This document shows positions 1 through 8,006 of a stretch of 11,937 nucleotides of DNA, piece by piece. The translations under genes were made by a program, and so were the position numbers. Where the stretch lies: NCBI GenBank assembly GCA_027596945.1, contig JADGJH010001054.1:330-12266 (forward strand), given 5' to 3'. Below the pieces are notes generated by a model, which worked only from the letters and a program-made list of their open reading frames with translations, ran no database searches and was not told the DNA's origin. Origin of the DNA: Physocladia obscura. Its lineage: Eukaryota > Chytridiomycota > Chytridiomycetes > Chytridiales > Chytriomycetaceae. Numbering within the stretch: the stretch's first letter is position 1; each line of letters opens with the position of its first letter.

Positions 1-89
1 TTTTTGTGGTTGTAGTTTATAAAACTTGTTTTCAAGAAATGCAAAAGAAAATAGAAGAAATTTAATCTGTAACAACCCACGACCGCAAA

Positions 90-553
90 ATGATCACTAA
101 ACTCGCTCAACAGACTGAAAAACAGAAATTGCATTTGCAAAATACCGTTGCAACTGCAAGTATTCATAAAACAAAGAAGGGCAATTTATTTACTTTAATT
201 TTCTACAGTTAAAAACGCACATTTCAGCAACTGCCCTTGAAATTGAGGCCCTGAAATCGCAAGTTACCCATGTCGATCATGAAAAACAAGCATTGATTGA
301 GCAGTTGGAAGCCGTCACACTGTCGCATGACAAACTTTTGGTGTCAGTGCAACAGCAGCAACATTTACCGGAGATTGAAGATTTTGATACCGATAGTGGA
401 AAAGGCCTGAGATCTTCTTCTTTTATTGTGACCGAAGAGTTTTTTGCTGGTGGCAATGGCGGTGAGCAGTTGGGAAATGTTGGCGCTGGAAATGTTGGGC
501 GCGGATCGAAGCGGTTTTCGTTGATGAACATAGTTCCTTCAATTTGGAAATAA
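90..553 (+). CDS. Small coiled-coil protein of unknown function, two exons
   Basis: Exons 90-159 and 228-553 join across a 68-nt GT-AG intron (160-227, donor GTATTC, acceptor TTTCAG) in phase 1, giving 131 residues. The N-terminal half, up to about residue 70, is rich in Gln, Glu, Lys and Leu with heptad-like spacing and probably forms a coiled coil. A Ser/Gly-rich, probably disordered segment follows (a GNGGEQLGNVGAGN-like stretch), and the protein ends with the aromatic tail NIVPSIWK. The ATG at 90 is chosen because a TAA lies in the same frame just upstream (62-64) and no AG acceptor lies between the two. A start further left, beyond the window, cannot be fully excluded. I do not recognise the family; tethering or scaffolding would be a guess from the coiled coil alone. 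Confidence 0.6.
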
Positions 554-677
554 TGTCTGTTTGTGTCTTTATGTGTGCTTTACAATCAATTTTATTTTTT
601 TGCGGTTTTTAATATTGTTATTGCGATTAAGTTTTCATTTTTTTTGTTTCTGAATTTTCATGAAAATTTTCGCACAG

Positions 678-732
678 CTGACGAACTTAAAATTTTGCTC
701 CAAGACGCAAGTATCCTCGAAAAATACATCAG
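678..732 (+). other. Candidate internal exon, unresolved gene
   Basis: A 55-nt stretch sits between a good acceptor (TTCGCACAG) and a good donor (AG|GTAAAT). Read in phase 1 it gives an amphipathic helix, DELKILLQDASILEKYI. It could splice to 802 (acceptor at 800-801) and continue with a Ser/Lys-rich, hydrophilic stretch that reaches a stop at 929-931. An alternative reading starts at the ATG at 660. No partner exon upstream is convincing, so this is a possible exon of a small or decayed gene. The helix pattern loosely recalls leucine-rich helical domains, but not enough to name one. Confidence 0.3.
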
Positions 733-857
733 GTAAATATTTTTCTATTGTTCAGTTTGAGTAAATAATGAATAAAAATAATTTTCACGTAAAACGTAGA
801 GCCAGAATGAGAGCAACAGAAGTGAGAGTAAGAAAAGCAAACAAACTAAATCCATAA

Positions 858-980
858 ATGACGGAACTGACACCAGACTTTGCGCCGGTTATAGTTGCTG
901 TTGCTTACGATACCACCAAAGTTGCAGATGATGTGTCGAAACAAGAGTTATTCGAAGCAATAGTGTATATAGGCATATGA
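858..980 (+). other. Short open frame, possible exon
   Basis: An ATG at 858 opens 40 codons beginning MTELTPDFAPVIVAVAYDTT, with protein-like composition, up to a TGA at 978. A weak donor (GTGTAT at 963, phase 0) would join it in frame to the terminal-exon candidate at 1272, removing 309 nt. That intron would be much longer than the others in this window. A better acceptor at 1034-1035 (ATTTCAG) and a consensus donor GTATGT at 1056 suggest a 20-nt mini-exon, but its phase does not fit the 1272 frame. No family is recognised. Real exon and relic are both possible. Confidence 0.25.
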
Positions 981-1271
981 TTCTCTACTAAATTCAATCA
1001 AAAGTAATAAAGATCATTGTTTTTGATAATTTCAGACAGTCGTTAATTTTGTATGGTATGTCTCCTTTTCTTTTGCTAAGCCTAGTTGAAACGCATCGAA
1101 AAACTCTATTCAAAGTTTTTTGTTAGTAGATTTCACTGTCAGGATAGTTTCTTTTATACTAAATATTGGTAATTGCAGAATTTTAGAACGCATTTTCACG
1201 AGCAGTTTCGTTTATTTTAATTTATAATATTTGAACTGAATGTTTATTTAAAATGAAGTCCCTTTTTACAG

Positions 1272-1427
1272 TCTCAGCCCAAAAATCTCGAAAAAAAGTA
1301 TGAAAATATTAAATCCGAAATAAAAAGGAGTGATGACAAAGGAAAAATTACGCTAAGTGGATTAAATGAAAGGCTGTTGATAAACGAGAGGAATTTTGGA
1401 AACTTTGAAGGGAGTGAACCAAAATAA
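1272..1427 (+). other. Candidate 3'-terminal exon of an unidentified gene
   Basis: After a clean acceptor (CCTTTTTACAG ending at 1271), 51 codons stay open to a TAA at 1425-1427. The encoded peptide is strongly hydrophilic and protein-like (begins SQPKNLEKKYENIKSEIKRS, contains ITLSGLNERLLINE, ends GNFEGSEPK). Two overlapping AATAAA motifs (1423-1432) coincide with the stop, as expected at a 3' end. The frame is closed upstream by a TGA at 1254. The matching upstream exon is not settled (858-962 is one option). The product is not recognised. Confidence 0.35.
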
Positions 1428-1967
1428 ATAAAACATTTTTAAAGCGAAAAAATTGTAATACCATGGCTATCATTGCAGCGAAATTCCGATTGGTGATTGC
1501 ATGATCACTTTAGGCTTTTTCAACATGGGGAACAGTCTTGGATTTCAACAAGAGGAGTGGGAACGTTAAATCAATGAATCATAGATGACATCATTAATTT
1601 CGTTTGCAATAATGTTGTGAACGGTGGTAAGAATAAACCAAAGTTCAATCTTTTGCTGATTTGCTGTTCGAAAATTTACTGTAGTGGCGACTGAAGTCAA
1701 TTGGTAATTCAATTCCAAGTATTTGCCAAGTTAAATGAAAATATTCGCCAATGAGGTAAAAATTCTTCGCGGGAAGGTTCTTTTGGAAGTAGGTAGTTTG
1801 AAGAATTGTTTTAAGCAAATCAAAAGCTTCAAAATTGGATTCTCAGCCATTTAAATCAAACTGGATCACGTCATGAATTTAGAACAGAGTTCACATATGT
1901 TTGGTTGATTGAATTGGATTTGAACAAAGGACAAAGTTTTTCTTTTTTTGCTTTTGAGGAAAGGAAA
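1428..1967. other. Stretch without a recognisable gene; 5' flank of PAM17
   Basis: These 540 nt are AT-rich with frequent stops in all frames; the longest reading, about 39 codons on the minus strand starting near 1853, looks random. The last part, with a pyrimidine-rich T-tract around 1937-1950, directly precedes the PAM17 start and presumably holds its promoter and 5' UTR. No RNA gene, repeat array or transposon end is visible. Confidence 0.5.
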
Positions 1968-2775
1968 ATGTCATTCACCTTATTGCGGACGCTGAACAGC
2001 CGAGATGCTCTGCTCGCAAATATGCATTCTCTCGTTCGAACATCCCCAATGAATCCGCAACGTCAAAATATGCGCAGTTTGCAAACAAAAGTGCAATCTC
2101 AATCGCAGAAACAACAGATACAACAACAAAAGCTGACTTGGACGCAATATTTCGCAAACAAGAAACGGGCACGGCGTTACGAGCTCGGAGTTTCTGGCGT
2201 CAGTGGCACGCTGAGCTTTATAGGCGGCTCGTATTATTTCATGGCCGTGAAAGAGTTCGATCCGACTGAACTTGTATTTGGGATGATGGATGCGAGTATC
2301 GCGTATTCACTTGGCGCAATGGCTGTTGGAATTACTGGTGCAGTTGCGGGAGTGTTTCTAGGCGGCGCAGTTTGGCGCGGTGTTACCCCAAAGTATTAAT
2401 TATTTCGGGGATTGTTTTTGATTCACTGTCTTTAACTGTTCATTCGTTAATAATATCTAGGCCGCTTCTCAAAGCCATGGATTCATTCGACAAACAATTC
2501 TTTGAACGAGTGCGAAAGTATCGTCCTCAAGGTCAACTGAGACTTTCGTTACAGGATCCAATGCCAGATTATTATGGCGAAAAAGTAACTTCGGTTGCCG
2601 GCTACAGAGAATGGCTCAAGAAGCAAAGAAATGTTTGTGCAGTACATTTATTATTTATTATTATTTATTCTTCGATTCAGTCAACCATTTTTTTAATATG
2701 TTATTCTAGTATCGGATTAAAACAGAAGGATTCAAGGCCAGAAAATCCATCAAAAGAACCGTTCCGAGTATTTGA
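1968..2775 (+). CDS. PAM17: Mitochondrial presequence translocase-associated motor subunit Pam17, three exons
   Basis: Pam17 is an inner-membrane subunit of the TIM23 import motor that helps organise the Pam16-Pam18 module. Exons 1968-2379, 2475-2632 and 2710-2775 join across introns of 95 nt (phase 1) and 77 nt (phase 0) to give 211 residues; the yeast protein is about 197. The N-terminus (1-45) is rich in Arg, Ser and Leu without acidic clusters, as in a mitochondrial presequence, and is followed by a Gln-rich linker. The family core starts at LTWTQYFANKKRARR (56-70), followed by two hydrophobic segments (about 73-93 and 111-135). The C-terminal family signature DPMPDYYGEKVTSVAGYREW lies in exon 2, and exon 3 adds a basic tail. 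The ATG at 1968 is preferred over an in-frame upstream TTG at 1905 because the presequence begins there. The gene is convergent with PTEN. Confidence 0.9.
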
Positions 2776-2840
2776 GTTTTTTTTCTTCTTTTTTTTCTCA
2801 ATATTATTCTGTGCGCATTCACAAAAACAATGATTTCATT
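2776..2840. terminator. Shared 3' region between convergent PAM17 and PTEN
   Basis: Only 65 nt separate the PAM17 stop (2773-2775, +) from the PTEN stop (2841-2843, -). The spacer starts with a T-rich run interrupted by single Cs (2777-2798), followed by AATATTATT. No canonical AATAAA is present on either strand. The two 3' UTRs must therefore be very short or overlap antisense into the neighbouring gene. This is inference from spacing alone. Confidence 0.4.
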
Positions 2841-4226
2841 TCATATTGGTTCAAACTCTATAGTCAATTTAAAATTCGGTTTGCTGAATTTCAAAGAACC
2901 CTGCCAACTGCGTGATTTCCAACCATCAGTAAATGCGAAATTCTTGCATTCTTCTCGATCATTTTGCACAAAGAACGTGTTGAACCAGTATTGACACAAT
3001 TGGAGGCGTTTTGATGTTCCCAATACACTCAAACGGACTTTAACACAAATATCTCCTCCAACAATCAACTCTCCAGAAATTAATGGGAATATTACAGTCG
3101 CGAGCCCATCAGTTTCAAGCGCATTGGAGGCGATCCCTGTTGATGTCCACACTATTGCATCATTGTACCAAATCTGAATAACTAAGTCTGCTGTAAATAA
3201 TTTGGAAAAGTCAAAAACGAGTACTCAAAAATGAATTCCGCTCACTTGTTCGAATTTCGCCATTACCAACCCACTTCGCACCACCGATGGAAATCATCGA
3301 AACACGCCTTTTTACAATAGAATATGGCGACTCACTACCCCGCCCACCGCCATCGCTGTCCCAAATCCACCTCAACTTCCCACCACCGTTACCCAAATAC
3401 ACAATATTCCCAGTGATGCTCCCAAAATCTCTATGCAGGCGCGTGAATTCCGCAAAATACTCAACCCATCGACACTGCGACGCAACAGTCAGTCCTTCCC
3501 CTTCAAGCATCCGTAGACGCGTGTACCCTTCGAAAACACTTTGCGCGTCCCAAAACTGTGCTGCATAGTGCGCTAAAAGGTATGCGCAGCAGACGACGCC
3601 CGTTCGTCCTTTTCCGGCTTTGCAGTGAACAACGACAATGTTTTTTTCGGGGTTTGACGAAATCCATGCATGCATATCTTGGACTATTGAGAGTAAAAGC
3701 GCGAATGGAGGTGGAGAATGATCATCGAAAGGAAATTGCGCAACTTTGAATTGTTTAGGTTAGTTTCACAAGTAAAATTTCAGTGGTAAAAAATAAAATA
3801 AAATTACACACCACGACCGTAAAAACATTCCTGTGGATAAATAAAACCCGCCTCAGAGCATAGATTATAAACTTTATATGAGTTGTTATGCTTTGCGTCA
3901 AGAAACTTTACAGTCTTTTTTTTTAATTTTTATCACAACAGGGGGAAACTTTTGCAAGGATACGATAAACGGAAAGCTTTACCTGGGCCATACTGTTTCG
4001 ATATATTCGCATTGGAAAGTCGCGTGCCGGGAATCCCATCGCAATCAAGTTTGATGTCAAATCTGTTTTTTTAAGTTCGCAGTTCCGTAAAAATCAGATT
4101 CAGTTGACTGCAGTACGAAGGCAGTGGATGCGCGAAAAACCAACATGTTAAGTCAAGATCAACGTCTAATTGAACATCCACAGTTCGTTGTTTTCCTTGC
4201 GACACGATACGTTTTAAAACACTCAT
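2841..4226 (-). CDS. PTEN: PTEN-type phosphatidylinositol-3,4,5-trisphosphate 3-phosphatase with C2 domain, five exons
   Basis: By family, this enzyme removes the 3-phosphate of PIP3 at the plasma membrane. Exons on the minus strand are 4226-4145, 4062-3983, 3914-3812, 3743-3246 and 3190-2841; introns are 82, 68, 68 and 55 nt, and all phases fit. The product is 370 residues. Residues 1-14 (MSVLKRIVSQGKQR) match the basic PIP2-binding start of PTEN. DLDLTYLTSNLIAMGFPAR follows, then YKVYNLCSE and the acid loop VAQFPFDDHSPP (Asp96, equivalent to human Asp92). The P-loop HCKAGKGRTG has Cys129 and Arg135, and both lysines specific to PTEN are kept. The C2 domain covers about 190-370, with CQYWFNTFFVQ near human FHFWVNTFFI and KPNFKLTIEF at the end. 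The long regulatory tail and PDZ ligand of animal PTEN are absent. An ACTAAC branch-point-like motif lies in intron 3. The call is firm; the acceptor of exon 5 is ambiguous by one codon. Confidence 0.93.
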
Positions 4227-4453
4227 TTTTTACAATTTTTTTTGCGATTATTCTTGAACCTTCAACTATTCGTTTTGATATTTGCCTGGTACTTTGGAAG
4301 TTTTTACTGTTATTCATTGTGTTATGCTGTTGGAATGTGGCGGAACATTCCATTGAATCAGATACATGATTACAAGTCAAAAAAAATTTCAATTTGAAAT
4401 ATGTTGTCAAAGAGAATTATTTATATTGGCAAAAGAACACATAATATATTGGC
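4227..4453. promoter_or_regulatory. Divergent promoter region between PTEN and the GNAT gene
   Basis: The 227 nt between the PTEN start codon (minus strand) and the acetyltransferase ATG (plus strand) must contain both promoters and 5' UTRs. The stretch is AT-rich, with T-tracts near 4226-4242 and TATA-like runs (ATTTATATTGG near 4419, ATAATATATTGG just before the ATG). The latter is too close to the ATG to be assigned as a TATA box with confidence. No factor-binding site is recognised. Confidence 0.45.
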
Positions 4454-5008
4454 ATGTACACAGTCACTTTAGCATCCACGCTTAACCAAGTGGCGCAAAT
4501 CAAAGCATTGCAAAACGCCAATCTGCGCCGTTTCGTACCAGTGGAAGTCCAAAAAACTGATGGGTATTTGACAAGTGATTACACGATCGAATATCTGGAG
4601 CAAATCCACGCAGAAACACCAGCAGTAGTCGCGCTAGATGAAAATGGTGCTGTAGTTGGCTATGCTTTGGCTATAACCCGGGAAACTGCACGCAAACATG
4701 AACTTATTGAAGAAGTTGTTTCGACAATTGATTCGTTGAATGTCGCTGCTCCCTCAGATCCGCCAAATAATTATATTCTTTCAGGGCAATTGTGCGTGGC
4801 CAAACATGCACGCGGCCATGCACTTACCACCAGAATGTACAACTTTTTTCGGGAGGTGTACAAGCAGCGTGGGTACAACTGTTCTGCAACAGGAGTTGCT
4901 GCAGATAACTTGGCATCAATGACCGCACACCAAAAAGCTGGATGGCTTGTTACTGAAACGGTAGAATTTGAAGGACGTCCATTCAAAATTGTGGTCCTTC
5001 CATTTTAA
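4454..5008 (+). CDS. GNAT-family N-acetyltransferase
   Basis: This intronless gene encodes 184 residues and by fold transfers an acetyl group from acetyl-CoA to an amine. The order fits a single GNAT domain: an N-terminal helix (about 11-28), the strand pair PAVVALDENGAVVGYALAIT (56-75), motif A with the acetyl-CoA loop in LCVAKHARGHALTTRMY (113-129; the Arg/Gly-x-Gly/Ala pattern is ARGHA), and motif B with Asn152 and HQKAGW (159-164). The length is normal for a stand-alone GNAT. There is no signal peptide or membrane segment, so it is probably cytosolic. The substrate cannot be told; the family spans small amines, antibiotics and protein N-termini. The stop TAA is followed at once by a second in-frame stop, and AATAAA at 5095-5100 is a plausible polyadenylation signal. 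Confidence 0.85.
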   Translation: MYTVTLASTLNQVAQIKALQNANLRRFVPVEVQKTDGYLTSDYTIEYLEQIHAETPAVVALDENGAVVGYALAITRETARKHELIEEVVSTIDSLNVAAPSDPPNNYILSGQLCVAKHARGHALTTRMYNFFREVYKQRGYNCSATGVAADNLASMTAHQKAGWLVTETVEFEGRPFKIVVLPF

Positions 5009-5011
5009 TGA

Positions 5012-5098
5012 GGTTATGACAGTTTTCAAACTATTTTTTACGTTGTTCGAGCTGGTGCCACTGCTGGTGTTCTATATCGTGGCGTTGTTCCGAAAATA
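5012..5098 (+). pseudogene. Mitochondrial-carrier-like fragment
   Basis: Directly after the double stop of the GNAT gene, and in the same frame, 29 codons read YDSFQTIFYVVRAGATAGVL followed by YRGVVPKI. This resembles the matrix helix and following segment of one carrier repeat (typical pattern Y-D-[ST]-x3-I-x3-x-[RK]-x-E-G-x2-G-L-Y-R-G-x2-P). No start, no other repeat and no PxDxxK motif is near, so it would be a stray remnant. The same bases in another frame give a 27-codon hydrophobic peptide from the ATG at 5016. The similarity rests on a short stretch and could be chance. Confidence 0.35.
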
Positions 5099-5182
5099 AA
5101 ACAGTTTTCTTTCTTTCTACTGCGAAATTATTCTACCGGCTTATACTCATGTTTATACTCAAATACTACTTGATTATTTTTA

Positions 5183-5647
5183 TTGCAAATTTGGGATACC
5201 GAACTTGCTAAAAAAAAATTTGTACGCTGTGTGTTTTGCATTGCAGAATTTTCTCCAACCTTGATTAAATCCACAGTAATTCAATACTTTCAGGTTGACG
5301 ATCATTCATTACAGCTGTTAAATCGCCCCTCGTCGTTCACAAAAATACACAAGCAGGAGATAATGATCCGTATGTGCCAACCCACAATATTTTGTCCAAT
5401 TTTTCTTCCAATGGACAAAAAACTCAACGTCGATGATTACGTGGCGATTGTGAATGGCAACGGAGAACTTTCGCAAGACACAGTGCGTTTTCTCGGGGCG
5501 TTTCCTTTATCTGAAAACAAGTAAGAAGCGGCGGTCCGCGTCGAACTGAATCAATCAGAAGACGCCAATCAGACGAAACCGGAAACGGTGACACTAAACA
5601 GGCTTGGGTTCAATAATCCTAGATCAAAAATTTTTCCGAGAAATTGA
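5183..5647 (+). CDS. 3' exons of an unrecognised gene, 5' end unclear
   Basis: Codons stay open from 5183 to a consensus donor GTAAGA at 5521. The most convincing coding part starts after the acceptor ACTTTCAG at 5293 and includes NVDDYVAIVNGNGELSQDTV then RFLGAFPLSENK. Removing an 81-nt intron (5521-5601, acceptor CTAAACAG, phase 2) continues the protein as LGFNNPRSKIFPRN and a TGA at 5645-5647. The good splice pair and preserved phase argue for a real exon pair. The first exon and start codon were not found, and the part before 5294 may be intron or UTR. I do not recognise the family. Its stop overlaps by one base the first ATG of the ABC transporter relic, so it may be a truncated remnant or a chimera with that relic. 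Confidence 0.4.
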
Positions 5648-7731
5648 TGCAGCAACATCTGGAAGAGGCGAAAACCAATATGATCGGAGAAGCAACGGAT
5701 GGGTTCAACTTTATGACACTCGGATGGCTGTCCAAAATGATTCGGGCTGGAGCGAAGTGGCCCTTGCAGTTCGACGACTTGCCAGAAATTCCAACGAAAT
5801 CAAAGTCTGATGCTGTGACGCAAACTATCGCACCATTCTATGCCCAGCTAGAAACGTATTTGAAAAAAAAACAACTTGGCAAAAAGCCAAGCTACTGCGG
5901 GCTTATCTGGCATCATGTAGCTGTGGCTTGGTAAGTTATCTGACTGATGTTCACAAACCTGATTAATGTTTGGACAGGTCTTTCTCCGTTTTGATGGACG
6001 TAGCTGCGACAGTTCTCCAAACAACACAAACAGCTGTTATGAGTGCCATTTTGAACATTTTGGCAGTTGGGAATCCGCAGTTCTTCATTTCCAACCCTGT
6101 GGCACTGGCCATTTGCTTTCAAACCGTCACACAGATGTTCAGGAAAATGAGATACAACATCCGAAGTATTTTGACCACTGCAATTTACGCAAAGGCTTTG
6201 AAACTCTCCAACGTGAGTGCCACCGAATTCAAAAAGGGCCGAATTCTTCAAATGGTGAACGTTGATGTGAGCACTGTTTTAGAAATTATTGCAAGTGCTC
6301 ATCAGATTTTTCTTGTCCCCTTTCAACTTGGATTTGCCTTTTATTATCTGTACACTCTCTTCGGAACTGGATTATGGCCTGTTGGTGTTGTCTTTGGAGC
6401 ATTTATCACCGTTGCACCAGTTTTCTTTGGAATTGTTGTTGTTGGACAACAAAAATATATGAAATCCGGAGACAAGCGTTTGTCTACTTTGCGCGAAATT
6501 TTTGAGGTTGTTGGTTTGCATTTGATTTTTAGCTGAATTCAAGAATAAATATACAGGGAATAAAAAATGATCAAATTACGTGGTGAAGAAAGGCATTTTA
6601 TAAATAATATTACAAAAGTTCGTTTAACTCAAATACAAACGTTAAACACATTGTGACACCATTTGCTGAAACTTCAGAGAAAAATGTCATCCAGAGGTTT
6701 TGTGCGAACGAGATCGTGCTTTCTGACCACCAGAAAGAATGATACCCTTTTCTCCAATTCAGTGTCCACTCATGGTGTATGGAACAGCTGCAACCAAAAG
6801 ATCAAATCCAAAGAGGCCGCTAAAAAATGTCTATAATTGGTTTTCGATCCGCCTAGAAGGGTTTCTTTCGCTGTTGACTCTCTTTTTTGTTCTCTACCGT
6901 GTTGACCAAGCTTGATTCTGCAACGGCCGGGCACTTTCTGGTGTGGCAACAATCGGATCCATGCTTTTCAACTCGATTGCCGCATTTTCGCGAACAGAAT
7001 CTAATTTCGTTGCTGCCGAACGACTCAATTTGTATGCAAACGATCTTCCTGCTGAAGCTCCAGAACTTATTTCCAGTGACCCAGCAGAAATAGCGTGGCC
7101 ACACAGCGGAAAAATTTCTATTCAGAATCTGGAAGTCAAGTACGCATCAAATAGCGAGCCTGTGATCTAGGGGCTTTCAGTGGATATCGAAAATAGCGAG
7201 AAGATTGGTGTCGTTGGGCGAACCGGATCTGGGAAGTCCACTGATGACAGCATTGTTTCGTATCGTCGAGCCAAGCAATGGAGTAATTTTGATTGACGGG
7301 TTGGATGTTTCGACTCTTGACTTGCCCACGTTGCGTTCGCGGCTGCGAATCATTCCGCAAGAGCCGATCATGTTCACCGATACTGTTCGAATAAACATAG
7401 ACGTGGAATCCAAGTTTCCGGACCAAGACATCTGGAGTGCTTTGGAGCTCGTTGGATTGAAAACCTATGTGTCTGAGCTTCCCGAAAAACTTGATGCATT
7501 TGTTGCAGAAAGAGGAGAAAATTTTTCAGTTGGACTGAGGTAACTGATGAGCGTGTCAACACGATTGCAGATTTTGATCGCATCATGGTTTTGGATGCTG
7601 GAGAGCTGGTTGAGTTTGACACACCCTCAAATCTTTTAGGTAAAGATGGTGGTTTGTTCAAGGCACTTGTTGATGCAACTGGGCCCGCAAACGCGGCTCT
7701 AGTGGCTGAAATTGCTCAAAATCGCAAGTAA
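5647..7731 (+). pseudogene. Decayed ABCC (MRP)-type ABC transporter
   Basis: ABCC proteins are membrane exporters of about 1,300-1,500 residues (TMD1-NBD1-TMD2-NBD2). Here only pieces remain. TMD1 starts at ATG 5647 (GFNFMTLGWLSKMIRAG) and continues through introns 5931-5977 (47 nt) and 6507-6556 (50 nt), with KLSNVSATEFKKG and DKRLSTLREIFE. An extra A in the run 6562-6567 breaks the frame before MIKLRGEERHFINNITKVRL, and a TGA follows. NBD1 and most of TMD2 are missing; TMD2 resumes near 6828 (NWFSIRLEGFLSLLTLF). Frame breaks follow near 6883-6888 and 6929-6932 around KLDSATAG. NBD2 has a nonsense TAG (7168-7170), a one-base loss right after Walker A GRTGSGKST (about 7242), and a deletion near 7540 that removes most of the signature motif, Walker B and the H-loop His. 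The tail from DRIMVLDAGELVEFDTPSNL to the TAA at 7731 is intact. It cannot make a working transporter. Confidence 0.88.
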
Positions 7732-7854
7732 TTGGTACAGAAGGAAAATGGATTGTTGCATTTTGAACCAAAATCTCATAAATTGAATGGAAACGAAATG
7801 AAAACAGACAGAAAGTTTACTGCAATTAGTGTAAAGTACGGTGATCAACTAGGG

Positions 7855-8006
7855 GTCTATAGATCTATAGACTCGACTTTGAGTCGGCGATCCAAAATTT
7901 GGTTGACTCACTTGTCGACTCGACTCGAAGTCGACTCAGCTACGAGTGAAGGTGACTTGAGTCGACTCAAGTCGGAAGTGACGTAAGTCGACTCGACTAC
8001 TGAGTC
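7855..8006. repeat. Degenerate CGACT/AGTCG pentanucleotide cluster with long palindromes
   Basis: About 150 nt are built from the pentamer CGACT and its complement AGTCG in both orientations. GTCGAC occurs four times (7914, 7930, 7961, 7987), usually inside GTCGACTC, with GACTC or GAGTC also at 7870, 7881, 7905, 7922 and 8002. Two perfect palindromes are embedded: 18 bp at 7855-7872 (half-site GTCTATAGA) and 20 bp at 7954-7973 (half-site GACTTGAGTC). The base composition is unlike the AT-rich flanks. It lies between the ABC relic and the peroxiredoxin-like gene. It could be a diverged microsatellite, part of a small palindromic mobile element, or a protein-binding array. Confidence 0.75.

Noticed and set aside
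1..89. Upstream exon of the coiled-coil gene, including a small frame from the ATG at 39
   Set aside because: No phase-compatible splice joins it to the exon at 90; it ends at a TAA after eight codons and may be just a leader ORF.
1905..1967. N-terminal extension of PAM17 from an upstream TTG
   Set aside because: The ATG at 1968 begins a normal mitochondrial presequence; the added residues are translated from a T-rich leader.
2372..2833. Separate gene starting inside the PAM17 end
   Set aside because: Its conserved part (DYYGEKVTSVAGYREW) is the known Pam17 C-terminus, and splicing 2380-2474 and 2633-2709 joins it in phase.
3287..3749. Open frames on the plus strand opposite the PTEN phosphatase exon
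   Set aside because: They are antisense shadows of a strongly conserved exon and show no family resemblance or splice support.
5604..5810. 68-codon frame overlapping the start of the ABC relic
   Set aside because: It is a shadow; the overlapping frame carries the transporter TMD1 sequence and the correct splice phase at 5931.
7732..7986. 84-codon frame starting just after the ABC relic
   Set aside because: It starts from a TTG and half of it is the CGACT repeat; no protein family pattern is visible.
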